From the NCBI GenBank assembly GCA_016808115.1, contig JAEQBH010000034.1:372001-436000 (forward strand): a stretch of 64,000 nucleotides of DNA. The letters are read 5' to 3'. The DNA is from Tetrastigma voinierianum. Taxonomy: Eukaryota > Streptophyta > Magnoliopsida > Vitales > Vitaceae. Within the stretch, counting starts at the first letter, position 1. Every line of letters starts with the position of its first letter. Shown piece after piece: positions 32,827 through 45,653 of this stretch. Under the pieces are notes generated by a model. It saw only the letters and a program-made list of their open reading frames with translations, searched no databases and had not been told where the DNA came from. Both the position numbers and the translations under genes were made by a program.

Positions 32827-35381
32827 TGTAAAACCCGAGTAAATTTGAATTTTTCCGAAAAAGGGTAAAACGGTAAATTATCGTAATAGTATAGGTTGCA
32901 AACTTGAAAATTTTCTAGATCTAAGATGACGAAACAAACCTTACCATTAGATTCGTCTTGCGAAATCTAGTTACCCAAACGAATTTCATCAAATTCCGAG
33001 ATAGTCGGATTTTTCACGATTTTTAGGGCGACTGGTATCTGGTGAACCCCAAAAATGGGATCTTTAAGAAAATCTTGAAAATTGGGAAATAATTTAAGTA
33101 AAGTTCATTTAGAATAATTTGAACTTGAATCTGGACGAAATAAATCACTTCGAGGCAAAAACGGACCCAAACAAATCTTGGACACGTGGCACGACATGGG
33201 CCAAGTCCTTAAGTTATGGATAAGGTTAATAAAAGACAGGTTTTTGAGAGAAAGGAACTGATTTTTTTTTTGTTGTTTGGCCATGGGAGAGAAAGAGGTG
33301 GAGGAAGAGAGCCTCCAATATTTCTTTTGACGATCCACGAATTTCCTTCAAGTCGGAATTCGTCGATTCAAGAACTAAAGTTCATCACCTCGACGAGGGT
33401 TACACGTGTGTACCAAAAAGGAGGGATTTCACCGAATATCCAAGGATGAGATTTGGAGAAATCAAATTTTCGGGTTTAGGAGGTGTTCTCGAGACCTCCT
33501 ACCATTCTACTACGCTATAAGAGGTAGGGATTCTTCCTATTTTGGTATATTTCCACCATTTAGGCCGTTTTAAGGGAGGTTGTTTGTATTGATGCCCTAA
33601 GGGGTTGTTGGGCTGTTTTGGATGGCTTTAATGGTCGTTTTACGGCCCGTTTGTGGCCGACTTTGTGAATTGATTTGTGGTTGTCTATTGTATGTCCCAA
33701 GAATTGTTTTAGGGACTGTTTGGATAAAAGAATCCAGTTTATGGTTGTTAAGGGGTTGTTTCAACTATTTAAAAATGGTTTATGGACGTTTTTATGGCTT
33801 GTTTGTGGTTGGCTTTGTGAGCTGGGTTGTGATTGTTTGTGGAATGTCTAAAAAATTGTTTTTAGGGGCTATTTGGATGAATAGAAAAATCCAGATTATT
33901 AAGGGCTTGTTTGGCAAGTTTTATGGACAGCTTAAGGGCTTGTTTGGTTAGTTTTTATGCTCGGTTAAGGGGCTGTTTGGGTTGTTTTGTGGGCATTTTA
34001 CATCCCACGCTTTGCCTTGAGGGTTAAGTGTGTTATTGCTTGATTTTGTGATAACATGCTTGGTTGTTGTTGTTTGATAAAATGTTAATATAGGTGTTTT
34101 AATGTATTGACATTGGTGTGTGTTTATTTGGAAATTATTTGCATATGATATAATTGTCCATGATACATGGTGATATGTATGATTAAATTTGTTCAGTGGC
34201 ATTCATTGCATATGAGACATGACATTGACATGCAATAGTGCATTACATTGCATATGCACGAGAACATTACATTTCATGGGTGTGGTGTGAGTGCATGATT
34301 GAAATCAAACACCTCATTTGGTGATTGATGAGTGGGCTCGGTACCGTTGGACGAAGTCCAACAGAGTTGCACAGTTGCATGACATGAAAAACTTGTGTCG
34401 GGTAATAGCAAGAAGGGCTAGATACTCTCTTGGGTGAAAGGCCCGGTTACTGGTTCATTACACTCCGACGGTAAAAGTACAAAAAGTGTAAAAGGTGTGC
34501 GGAGCCCGCAGTGAGACTCCAAAATCCACTGCCCACAAAAAGACAAATGATTTTATATATGAAATGGTCATTCGAGGTGTGACATATAAAAAGTTTTGAT
34601 TTATAAACACATGATTTTATTTCGAAAAAGATCATTGGATGTAATCCATCAATGACAGATTTTATCACACATTGGCATTGCATTGTGTGGTGGGAGTAGG
34701 AAAAGACTCGGGTTATGGTGCATGAGTGAGTCTCATCTCGTCTCATAACATGGCATGTAGGATTCCAACCTAGGATTGCATATTTTACTTCGAATTGTTG
34801 ATGTGAACGTGAATTGTTAAAGGTGAACATTACATGTGCACTTAGGTGGGAAATAGCGTCTGTAGGAATTACTCTACTAGGCATGGCTCACCCTATACGG
34901 GAAAAACATTTCAGGTGTGGGACATGTGTTGATGGACGGCTCTCATCCGGAGTCGCGAGGGTGAAGAAAGCCGACTTGTGGCTTTATGATTATTTTTGTA
35001 AAATTTTTGAAGTAAATTAATTTTGGCATGTACCTTTATTTAAAAGAGTTATAATTGAACTCATATGGATTGTTTTAAAATAGCCTTGCATATTTTTATA
35101 TGAATGTTGATAAATGGACCCGGTGTGGATACTTTTTACTCATAAATGGACTCGGTGTGGTCATTGTGTTATATTAGGCCCCGGATAGGTCATGTGATTG
35201 TATATTGTACAAGTTGGGTTTTGGATAGAGCTCCTCGTACAAAGGAGACTTTGTCCGATTTTGTTAAATTTTAGATCCCAGTAAATGGGACACAACGATG
35301 TGGTATCAAGTTATACAATATCCACACGCATTCCTTGCGTTAATGGGTGATCAACGAACCCCCATATTTTAGGGCGTCACA
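32827..35381 (+). mobile_element. A1: 5' LTR of chromovirus A
   Basis: It is 2,555 bp and contains a tandem duplication of about 154 bp (about 33,610-33,910; phrases near 33,643 and 33,796). About 660 bp around it (33,535-34,200) is absent from the 3' LTR. A primer site TGGTATTGGAGC follows at 35,385-35,396. The segment 34,720-35,380 is nearly the same as 39,380-40,037. Confidence 0.88.
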
Positions 35382-35384
35382 GCT

Positions 35385-35396
35385 TGGTATTGGAGC
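35385..35396 (+). other. Primer binding site of chromovirus A
   Basis: TGGTATTGGAGC lies a few bases after the 5' LTR end. It differs by two bases from TGGTATCAGAGC, which is complementary to initiator tRNA-Met. Confidence 0.75.
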
Positions 35397-35615
35397 ATAG
35401 GTATGCGATTACCTAAGGCTTAATGGGCATGGGTATAGATCATTGCATTCATTGTGCATTTCATGTTTTGTGCGCAAATATGCTACATGATTGTGTGCTA
35501 TGTATTGTGTGAATTATATATGGAAAAAGAGGAACATTAGGGTTAGAAAACATTACCTTGGGGGTTCGGAAAAAGAATGAACGGGATGGTTCGAGATGTT
35601 GAGGTCTATTAGTGG

Positions 35616-36130
35616 TTGGCACATGAACTACTAGTTAGACAAGGAGAGAAATCTCAAAGTTTAAACTTGATCCCAGCTTCTACTCGACTTGCAAAAGCCC
35701 GGGAGTTCCTAGAATTGAAACAACGGATGATGACAGTGTTCGAATACATGACTAAGTTCATTGAATTGGATCATTTCGTTGATGATTATGTGGCCATAAA
35801 CATGGCCAAAGTGAGAAAATTCGAGGATGGTCTAAAATTGTCCATCCGAGGTAAAATTGTGGGACTTCTCCTGCAAGACTTAAACTTGATGGTCAAGATA
35901 GCTATGGCCATTGAGAGGAAGGAGAGCCAACCTTCTTCTTCTAGCTTAAAGAAGAAGCCTAGGACTTCTATCCATAAGGATTTCAGGGATAGGGTCGCGG
36001 CTATCAGGGCCATAGCCAGAGTAAATCATCCCAAGATATGAGGCACTTCAAGGCTCTTAGCTAGCCAGGGCAAAGAACATGTTACTATTGTCACCAACCT
36101 GGACACATGAAACAGGATTAACCTCAAAGC
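35616..36130 (+). pseudogene. Chromovirus A gag with zinc knuckle
   Basis: The frame 35,616-36,041 has the Retrotrans_gag pattern (AREFLELKQRMMTVFEYMTK, then KFEDGLKLSIRGKI). The CCHC knuckle follows in another frame at about 36,075-36,120 (CYYCHQPGHMKQD). The upstream gag start and the link to the knuckle are broken by stops. Confidence 0.85.
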
Positions 36131-36399
36131 CAAGGATCCTAGAGTTATGGGACACCCCAGTCCTAGTCATCAGTGGGACATTCATAGACTCAGTTTGTTC
36201 CTCCCTACCCCACCATGGGACAAGGGAGCAAGACGGGCCTCGGGAAGCCGTGACAGTTCCCTACGCTTCACACCTAGGCCGATGGGCTGTGGTATAATAA
36301 GGTTGAGGCTGGTCGTAAGCTGGACTTAGGGACTAGGGGCGTGTTTACACTATTGCACTCAGTTGAAGCCAGATCACGATCATTCAAGGTACATTTCTA

Positions 36400-36906
36400 C
36401 TATATCGCTTATGGGCAAGAGTATTATTTGATTATGGTACATCTCATTCCTTTGTTGTTGCACCTTGTATGAAAGATTTGAGCTTAGAGGTTAAAACCTT
36501 GGAAGAGCCACTGCATGTGAGTTCTCCCCTAGGAGCTAGGGTGAGCGTTGATAAGATATGTCGGGGTTGTAAGTTAGAGATCTCGACGATTCTACTCACT
36601 GTTGACCTTAGGGTCATGGACATGTCGAAGTTTGATGTCATCCTTGGGATAGACTGGTTGACAGCACACCAAGTCGTCATTGATTATGATCGTAAAAGGG
36701 TTACTGCCTACACACTGGATGGTACTTGTTTTATGTTTAAGGGGGATAAGCACGATGCTTTACCCCAAGTTGTGTACGACTTTAGATGGCACGAGCAGTT
36801 GATGGGTTTGCTTACAAGCCTTACCTTGGAGGACGAGGCGAGACAAGAGTTGGGTCTACCTCGGACAGTTTGTGAGTATGAGGACATTTTTCCGGATGAA
36901 CTATAA
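36400..36906 (+). pseudogene. Chromovirus A aspartic protease
   Basis: The stretch just before the ORF (RALFDYGTSHSF-like, 36,415-36,450) aligns with the DxG active-site region of gypsy proteases, but the triplet reads DYG. The ORF 36,469-36,906 ends with the conserved C-terminal motif FDVILGIDWLTAHQVVIDYD. It then reaches the linker before RT (VCEYEDIFPDEL). Confidence 0.85.
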
Positions 36907-38170
36907 AGTTATCTCTGTGAGGATGTGAACTTCACTGTGGAGTTTCGCTAATGCATTGCCTATTTCTATGGCCATAGAATGGCACCTATTAATGAGTTAA
37001 CAGAACTCAAAATCCAATTACGGTGTTGGACATGGGTTTCATTAGGCAGAACACTTCCTTGGGAGGCTGCCGGTCTTTGTTGCAGAACCAGGACAAGACC
37101 CTTTGGCTGTCATAGACTACGCCTGATTGAATAGGTTATTACTATCAGAGAATAGATTTGCCGCTTTCTTGAGGATTGATGATTTGTTGATCGAGTGTGA
37201 AGGGCGTAGGTTGCTCGAGAGATCTCACACAGTTACCGCCGGTTGTGAGTTAGGAGTAAATATCCTTAAGGCGACATTTAGACGTGATATATGGCATTTG
37301 GTTCACAATGATGCCATTCGGATTGTGAATCTCTGGCATTCATGGATCTCATACTAGATTGTTCAGCCCCTACTAGATCTCGGTTGTTGTGGTCTTAGTT
37401 GTCTTGATCTACTCAGTTTGAGGAGGAACATGAGGTCATGAGTTTTTCCAAATCTTGAGAGACCGTCGGTTGTAGTGCCAGGTCGATGAGCTGGTTTGGC
37501 TTACTGGGTGAATTCTTAGGGCATGTGGTGTCGGCTGAGGGCGTATTCATGGACACGGAAGGTTGGGGCGTTATGAGTTGGAAGAAACTAGAGTCAGTCT
37601 TGAGATTGTTTTGGGATTGACAGGGTATTACTAGAGGTTCATTGAGGATTTCTACAACCATTTGCACACATGATGAGATTGCAGGAAAGGTTCAAGTTTG
37701 AGTGGAATGAAGCCAGTGTGAGAAGCGTTCCAGGGATTGAAGTGGAGCTTATAGCTTCTAATCGATAGCTCCAGAAAAATGGATAGGGTACCACAGTGTA
37801 TTGTGCTGCCTCTAAGAACGGACTTGGATGTGTTTTGATGCGTCAGGAGGTGAGTAGCTTATGGTTCTCGGTAGTTAAGAACCAGTGATTACCCACACAT
37901 GACATGAAGTTGGTGGCCATTGTCTTTGCTTTGAAGGTTTGGCGCCACTATCTATACAATATGAAGCAGGTTCGAGGGTGTTTGGACATACAAAATTAAA
38001 TACATTTATAAGGGACCTTAACATGAGACCTTGGAGTGGATGGAGTATCTAAGTATGACTACCACTTTTGTACCGTCCCGATGGAAGGCCAAATGTAGTG
38101 GCTGATGCACTCAGTCGAAAGTCACGAGGAGTGTTGGCTAGTGTGGCTTCTTTAGAGTGGTAGATGCTTG
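36907..38170 (+). pseudogene. Chromovirus A RT/RNase H remains
   Basis: Highly decayed. RT entry (HRMAPINELTELK) is near 36,975 and FLGHVVSAEGVF is near 37,510. RNase H end PDGRPNVVADALSRKS is at about 38,070-38,120. The 3' LTR starts only about 50 bp later, so integrase and chromodomain were deleted. Many stops are present. Confidence 0.8.
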
Positions 38171-38178
38171 AGGTTGTG

Positions 38179-40037
38179 TGTAAAACCTGTGAGAATTAGT
38201 AATTTTCAAGAAAAATGACAAAATAATAATAATTGCAAGAATGGTTCATGGAATCCTAGAAAATTCTCTAAATCTCGGATGACAAAATGAACAGCGCCGT
38301 TGATTCATCTCGTGAAATCCAGTGAAATAGAAAGTTTAGGTAATTTTAAAGACGATTAAATATTTTTGATTTTTTGGGTGATAAGTGGCGGGTGACTTAG
38401 AAAGCGAGATTTTAAATCTCGGAAGTCGAGGAAATGAAAAAACGGGATTCGTTCATTAAAATAAATTGATGAAAAATAAGATTGTTTAGACAGAAGAATA
38501 GACCGATTGAGAGATGGACATATGGCGCAATGCGAGTCATGTATCCAAATTTAAAAACAATAAATAAATAAATAAAGCAAATAAAAGGATAAAAAGAAAA
38601 AGGAAAGTAAAAAGGAAAAGAAATGAGGAGATGAGTAGTGAGTGAGCGTGAGGAAGAAGAGAGAGAGAGGGAGAAAGGGGAAAAGGGGTCTTTCGCTTCT
38701 CTCTAATATCTACATAAATCGAGCTGTCGGTTTTCATCGGAGCGAGAAGAAAAGTTGATTCACGCATCGCAAGCTACACATTGGTACCAAAATCTTGAAG
38801 TTTCGTCAAACTCCATGAGGTAGGAAATTTTCCTATTTGGCATTCATTGTATATGAGACATGACATTGACAGCCTGTGAATTACATTACATTTCTATATG
38901 CAGAACATAGCATTCATGGTTGTAGGTGCATGATTAGTAGGACCTTACCTAATTTGGTGATTGTTCAGTGAGCTCGGTACCGTTGGGCTGAAGTCGACAT
39001 ATTCCTACATAGTTGCATGACATTGGAAACTTGTGTCAAGTAATAGCAAGAATGGCTGAATCTCCCTTAGGTGAAAAAACCGGTTTACTAGTTCATTACT
39101 AGCCCAGCGAAGAAAAGTCGAAAAAATGTAAGGTGCTACGAAGGCCTCTGTGAGACTCAAGTGGTGCTAGACACATGGTTTTGTATATAGAAATAGTCAT
39201 TCAGTGTGACATCTAAAGTTTATTTATAAACATGATTTTATTTACCCACACACAGGAGAAGGAGGAGGAAGAGGAAGAGGGGATCTCGTTTGAGTGGATG
39301 TATGTGATCAGTGACGGTTTTGTATCTCACACACACATTGGCATTGTGTGTGGTGGGATGGTGAAGACTGAGTTATGAGTTATGAGTGAGTCTCATCTCA
39401 TCTCATAACATGGCATGTAGGATTCCAACCTTGGATTGCATATTCTACTTGGAATTGTTGATGTGAATGTGAATTGTCAAGGGTGAACATTGCATATGTA
39501 CTTAGGTGGGGAGTAGCCTCTGTAGGAATTACTTTACTGGGCGTGGATCACCCTATACGGGAAAAACATTTAAGGTGCAGGACATGCATCAACGGACGTC
39601 TCTCATTTGGAGCCGTAAGGGTGAAGAAAGCCGACTTGTGGCTTTATGATTATTTTTGTCAAATTTTTGGAGTAAATTAATTTTAGCATGTACCTTTATG
39701 TAAAAGAGTTGTAAGTGAACTCATATGGACTATTTTAAAATAGCCTTGCATATTTTTATTTGAATGTGGATAAATGGACTTGATGTGGTCACTTTTTACT
39801 CCTAAATGGACTCGATGTGGTCATTGTGTTATATTGAGCCTTGGATGGGTCATGTGATTGTATATTATACAGGTTAGGTTTTTGATATAGCTCCCCATAC
39901 AAAGGAGACTATGTCTGATTACAGTAAATTTTGGATCGATAAATGGGACACAGCGGTGTAGTATCGAGAGTTCACAATATCCGCACATTCGAGGTTGATG
40001 GGTGATCACTTGAGACCCTCAGTTTTAGGGCGTCATA
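38179..40037 (+). mobile_element. A2: 3' LTR of chromovirus A
   Basis: It is 1,859 bp against 2,555 bp for A1. The join is at 38,830-38,850, where the sequence passes directly from TTTTCCTATTTGG to CATTCATTG. It has a short purine-rich insertion (AGGAGAAGGAGGAGGAAG) near 39,252 that A1 lacks. It ends GGGCGTCATA before the GCTTT duplication. Confidence 0.85.
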
Positions 40038-41190
40038 GCTTTTTCCACTTCATTAACTACATCTTCGGCTAGTCTACAACTTATTTCCCTTTTTTATGGG
40101 CTTGCCACCTACCAGTTTGATTTTCAATAGTTTATGCCAATTTTACCCTTCTTGCCTTCTAACCAGTTATATTAGGAATTGGTGCAAAATTTTGTTAAAA
40201 TAATAAGTCACTTTTGCTGCTCTATTGGGATTATCTCATATCAACAACTGTCCTTTTCTTCTTGGTGAATGTCAGTTTGATGAGATCAAACTCTTGCTCA
40301 TACCCAGCCAGGAAAAAGAGTTATTTTCTGCATTTGTATTCATAGTTTTACCTATTCTTAATTTCCACTTTTCTCTACGGGATTGACCCATATGTAAAGG
40401 TAGAACCTACTAAGAAACTCAAGATGGCCAAGGAGAAAAACATAGCTTCTAGTACTCGGACTAAAAAGCTCAAGCTCCTTAAAATGCAAGAACTCCTTCC
40501 AACCTACAATGTTCTTCGCATCGAGCGGTCGATCAGTTGGAGTTCTCTAATACTGTTGATGATCCCATTGAGGTTGAAGAAATAGGAGATCCCTTTGAGA
40601 GTAGTGAGTAAGAGTCGGAATTTGGACAAGATGCCTCAAGCGAAGAAGATTTTAGAGATATTAGTAGTGCACCTGGTTCAAAGATAGAGACGGTAGAAGA
40701 CTCTTCGGATGAAAGGACCACCGCCATTAGAGAAGGCCAGTATGAGCATACACCTTAGCCTAGTCCCTCTTTTCCTCCAGTTTGATCTCCATCTTTCTCT
40801 TTCTTTTGCATTTTTCATCTTTCCTTGCCTTATATTTTCCATTTCTCTAGGTTTCACCAAGGTTAAATTTTCATGTAAAGCCAGAGATAGACATGCCTTT
40901 GAATTTGTCTTTTCTGAACTAGACCACTTCTGCCCCCGAGTCCTCAATGCATCCTCTGGTAGCGTGGACAGTTACTACTCGTTCTATTGACCAGGCCATT
41001 TGCTTAAGCTTAGATCTGTTGCACATCACACCAGCTAAAAGAATGCTTTTGACATGAGAAGTGGTGTCGGCTTCAGTACACCGAGTCTGGGTATTCATCT
41101 TAGGGGCCTTAGCTCAACTTTTTCTATTTTCCCTTCTTTGGATTTTGCTCTAAAGTTAAGCATGGAGATTTCCTCCAAATTGGATGCCTG
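40038..41190 (+). pseudogene. PMD pseudogene, C-terminal part after the insertion
   Basis: Sequence continues from the duplicated GCTTT. No PMD motif is clear, but 40,540-40,735 encodes a strongly acidic stretch with interrupted frames (DDPIEVEEIGDPFE.., then ASSEEDFRDISSAPG). This is the type of disordered tail found in PMD proteins. A T-rich stretch ending CTCTAG/GTTTCACC near 40,850 may be an intron acceptor. The ORFs at 40,678-40,990 are shadows. Confidence 0.4.
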
Positions 41191-41298
41191 CTTAAAAAAA
41201 AGAGGAGGAAGAAGATAGAGTTTTTATGAGCCCTTCTTGCAAACATGTTCGACATTTGAAACATAGCAATATGAAGCCAGGCTGAAAATAAAGAAGTT

Positions 41299-41561
41299 TT
41301 GTCATGACAAGGAAATTTATGTAATTGAAAAATTGAAACAGAAAATGAGTTGGGTTCTGGTTTCTATGTGTGACACAGACTCTCATATCACGACAAGATA
41401 GATAACCTCAATGAGACTATATTTTATAACATTGCCAAATTATGTCAAAACTAGAGTGAAGAAAGCATGAAAATATGTCGTGACAAAAACTACAGGCCAT
41501 GACAAGAGCTAGGCGACAAAGATGAGAACTATGTCGTGACAGAACTTTCTATGTCGCGACA
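41299..41561. repeat. Palindrome cluster in B2
   Basis: The perfect 12-mer TTGTCATGACAA is at 41,299-41,310 and perfect TGTCGCGACA is at 41,552-41,561. Degenerate copies (ATGTCGTGACA near 41,475 and 41,531, CATGACAAG near 41,498) lie between. This is the same position in the LTR as the B1 array, just before the TATA-like box. Confidence 0.85.
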
Positions 41562-43323
41562 AAGTAGTCAATTGGGTTAGAATTTTTGGGGATCCACAAT
41601 TTCAACCTAGAAGTGCGGCCCATCATTTGAAAATCTATAAATAGACACATCTAAGGCATTGAAACTTAGCCAGGCCGGGAACTTTAGTCTTTGGAACTCC
41701 TTTGTATATTATTTTCTTTTATTTTTCTTTATTTTCATTTAGTTTTGAAATGCATTTTTAGTTAGTTTTCTTTAGATTAGCATTGATGCAGTGCGAAAGT
41801 TTCAAACTGGTTTCTCTATAAATTATGTTTTTGTCATTAACGTAAAATAATGGGTGGAAATTTTTATGGAGTTCATCTATTTAGTTCATTGCAATTTCAG
41901 TGAATTCTGATCAGGTTAGTCACTATTCTTTGTAATCAGTTTGGCCAAATCCCATCCCCGCAGGATTAGGTTGATGTTAATTATTGTTTTTACCAACCAG
42001 CGAAGAATGTCATAGTTTGAAATCTTGAATTTATTTACGTGGTATTGATTTTGTAGTTGCTTGTTCAGAATGTTAGTAGCTTGTACCCAGAAAAAGACTA
42101 TATCTTGCTCTGATTTCTAGGAAGCCCTATGAGTGACACAAATATGGAGATTTATGAGAGTATGGAGTAGTTACTTGGGGGTATGTTAGACTAATATTAT
42201 GGAACTAATGAATTTTGAAGGACTATTTCGATAAATCACTGATTTACTCATGGTGAAGGGTGGTGATGATATATCAATTTAGTGATTAAGGTTTCTCCTC
42301 TATGCGATGAAAGAATCTTGATCGTGTTATTGAATCAATCAAGGATACATGGTGCATTAGATTAGATGAATGAGATGCCATAGAAGGAGAATTGAGAAGA
42401 AGCATTATCACGTCTGTATAGAATGACAGTCTTGATCTAGAAAAAGGGTGTGAAGTACCGAGAAGGAAAAATACGGATCTTAGAAAAGGATTATATTCTA
42501 CAAATGGTGATTAGACTCATGCTATGAAAGAACGGATCTCTAATTAGTAAGAATGTATGGTGTATGGAAAATCAGTATACTACACTTGCATCTTTGACAA
42601 GTTCGGGTTTCAAGCAGCCAATGAACTAATATTTTGTAAGCATCAGAAGTGATATTCATCTGTGAACCCAATCCCATTGTTACTTACCCAGTGAACTTTT
42701 CAATCCAATTCTTTTAAATTCTTTATATATAAGTTATAGAGTTTTAATTATTTTTACTTTCATTTAGTTTAAACCAAAACCACTTTTAATTTTGAAGTTC
42801 AAATAGCAAGGATCTTGAGTAGATGGGGTAATTGTTGTTTAAATTTTTTTCATCAATCTTCGTGGGAATGATATCTGCACTTTGTAAAACCCGGGAAAAT
42901 TAATAATTTTCAGGAAAAATGGAAAAATAATAATAATAATAATTGCCAAAATGGTTCAGGGAAGACTAGAAAATTCTTTAGATCTCGGATGATGAAACGG
43001 ACTGAGTCGTTAAATTCATCTCGCGAAATCTAGTGACGTAAAAAGTTCATTAGTGCAAGGATAGTCGAATATTTTCTGATTTTCTGGGTGATAGTTGCAG
43101 TGAAGCTGAGGAAGAAGATTTTAAAATCTAGGAAGTCGGGAAATGGCTTGAGCTAAGTTCATTTAAAATAATTTGAGGCGAAAGAAATAAATTGTTTTGG
43201 GTAGAAACGGACCAGACAAGAGATGGACATTCGCCATGTATAAAAATAAAAATAAATAAAGAAGAGTCGAAAGGAGGGAGAGGCCCCAGCCGTTTGGGGG
43301 AGCGAAAGGGCGAAGAGGGTGAG

Positions 43324-43332
<9 letters not shown>

Positions 43333-43373
<41 letters not shown>
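43333..43373. repeat. (GA)n microsatellite
   Basis: About 20 uninterrupted GA units inside LTR A3, in the purine-rich part of the LTR that also has GAGAGA runs in A2 (38,659-38,680). The neighbouring ORFs with SLSLSL or ERERER runs are artefacts of it. Confidence 0.95.
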
Positions 43374-43377
<4 letters not shown>

Positions 43378-44120
43378 GTAGAGAGAAAAACATCTCCTAG
43401 ATCTACGAATGGATGTGGGTTTCGTGTGACGAAGGCAAAGTCGGTCCACGCATCGAGAGCTACGCGTTATTTCTAGCGAGAATTGTTCTAGCTAAGGTCA
43501 TTTGTAGCTTGGGGTTTCTTAGAAGCCGTGAAGGCCGTAATTTCAATCAAATTCTGCAGGCTGAGTGCCAGGAATTTTGGGACTATTTGACAGATTGAGG
43601 CTGAATTTCAGGACCTATTCGAGACCGGTCTTGGCAAATTTTATTTGTTTCGAGCAGTGCAGGTACGAATTTTTGGGACTATTTTTGGGCAGTCTCGGAT
43701 TGGGTTCGGATTGGTTTAATCACCGGGGCCCGATGTCTTCCGGATTTTGTGGTGTGTTTGGTATCGATGGTCGGTGTGAACCATGAAGGATGAAGGAGTG
43801 TGTTATATGTGGTCAAGTTTGGGCCATTTGTGTGTTTGGAAAAATAAATAATATGTTGTTATATATTAAGAATTCATGTTAATATGTGCTTGTGTGATGT
43901 ATTAACATGGAAGTTATGATAAATGGAAATTATATGTCAGGAAATATAATTATCCGAAATTTATAAATCAGTGCGTACAGCTCTTATTATGCGTAGCATG
44001 ACATAACATGAAATAATTATATCTGCATTCATATGCAGGACATCAACATGTGGAGTGTGTGTTATGGGTATGGTCATTGACGAGGCCAGCGGTATGTAAA
44101 ATGCGCCTATGTGCAAGTCA

Positions 44121-45653
44121 TGATAAGCCTCAGAAGTAATATAATTGTACCTAGTCGGATATCGATCCCACGGGGAGAAGTGTGCGATGCGGCTTTACGC
44201 TTTCAATGTTATCAGGACTAAAATCAGTAATGAATTCGATTAATAAAAAAGCAATAGTCCTGTATTGTTGCTAAATCATTAATTATGAAAACTAGAGGCT
44301 TTGCCTTCCACCTTCATATTAATTTAACTCGTATGTATTCATTAAGTATATTAGTGATTTACGGTGACCGGAGTTGATCGTGTATAAGATGTCTCTCTCG
44401 GATATATTTGCATATCTCCTTGATGAGATTGTATTGCATACTTTCAAACCACAGACTCAGAAACGCTTAAATGTTTAAACCCTTAATGCCCACACTTGGA
44501 GCAGGATATCTCTGTGCATGAATTGACTGAGTGTTGCTGATCATATCCTGAGGTCATCATCTCTCGATCTCGGACTCGGCAAAAACACGACAATGTTGGC
44601 CCAAACACTACCATGTAAGTAAATCTGGAGATAGAGCAAATCAAAGGATAAAATCAATCCATATAATGAATGAAAACATAAAGAAATTAACCAAACAGTC
44701 ATTCTTAGAAAGTAGCAGGCTACAACAAAACTAGAAATGGCGTCTAGAACATCTCAGTCAAGAAAAAATTAAAAGGAAGCAAAGAAAAGGATGAAGATAA
44801 GCGATTTTTGGTGAAATATCTCCTTTTCTTCAATCTCATGCTTCTTCAAGCACTTACATGAAGATGTGTGCCACAAGTGTTCCACTAAGAGAGGTTTCTC
44901 CCCCTTCAAAAGCTCCCAAATCTATCACCAATCCTCCTTCTCTCGTCCCTACAGTTTGAGCTTTAAATCCTCCATTATGGGGCTCAAAATAGATAAAATC
45001 CATCAAAATCGCCCTAATGTCGCGGCGTCGTTTGGTGTCAGCGGCGTCATTTAACAACTGTCGTCGTTTACGCAGCTCTTGGCGTCGCGACGTTGGTTCT
45101 GCGATCACGACGTTGCAGCAGTCTCTGTTTGCTCCAACCGGCCAAGAGCCATAACTTTGTCTGAACTCGATTTAGGTGTTCTTACTTGGTACCGTTAGAC
45201 TCTTGGTGAAGTGTAGAATCTATCCATATAGACGGATGCAATATGATCCTCATATGATTTCTTGAAAAACATCAAAATACAGTAGCCTCTCCTGCTGAAG
45301 GTGCTGCAATGTTTGCTGATTTTCTTCTAAGTTTTGGAACTCTTGCATAACTTCTTTGTTCGAACTCCAATTTTTTCTGTTCTTGGTATCCTCAGCGATC
45401 TTGAAGTGTAGAATCCATACATATATGGCTTGTTGCAATAGGAGCTCATATGATGTCTGAAAATGTCAAAATTCTTGTAGCCTCTCCTGTTGCTTTTGTA
45501 GTGTTTTTCCAATTAATTTTGCACAATTCTACCAAATGGATGACCTGATCATAGGAGTGAACTTTTAGAGCATTAGGGCACTTATTTAACATAAAAACAC
45601 TAGAAAAAATAACTAAATCATAGGGATAAAATGAGTATTTAAGATACTCATCA
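44121..45653 (-). mobile_element. C3: solo Tat-like LTR nested in A3
   Basis: The plus strand runs TGATAAGCC..ATACTCATCA, 1,533 bp, related to C1 and C2 but diverged. It is flanked by AGTCA on the left and GTCAT on the right. Allowing for the shared terminal base this is a GTCA(T) target duplication, so it is a genuine solo LTR. It carries palindromes at 45,015-45,120 (perfect CGTCGCGACG at 45,083-45,092). The conserved block (TTGAAGTGTAGAATC-like) is in two tandem copies, near 45,208 and 45,400. Confidence 0.82.

Larger units (their letters stand above)
32827..40037 (+). mobile_element. Chromovirus A (Ty3/gypsy), complete ends with TSD GCTTT
   Basis: The 5' LTR 32,827-35,381 starts TGTAAAACCCG and ends GGGCGTCACA. 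The 3' LTR 38,179-40,037 starts TGTAAAACCTG and ends GGGCGTCATA. Both flanks are GCTTT (32,822-32,826 and 40,038-40,042), a perfect 5-bp target duplication. The interior (35,382-38,178) has gag, zinc finger, protease and RT/RNase H relics but no integrase or chromodomain. It interrupts the PMD pseudogene. Assignment to the Tekay/Del-like chromoviruses is by gag/protease resemblance and long LTRs. Confidence 0.9.

Noticed and set aside
43159..43476. ORFs with long SLSLSL or ERERER runs
   Set aside because: These are translations of the (GA)n microsatellite inside LTR A3.
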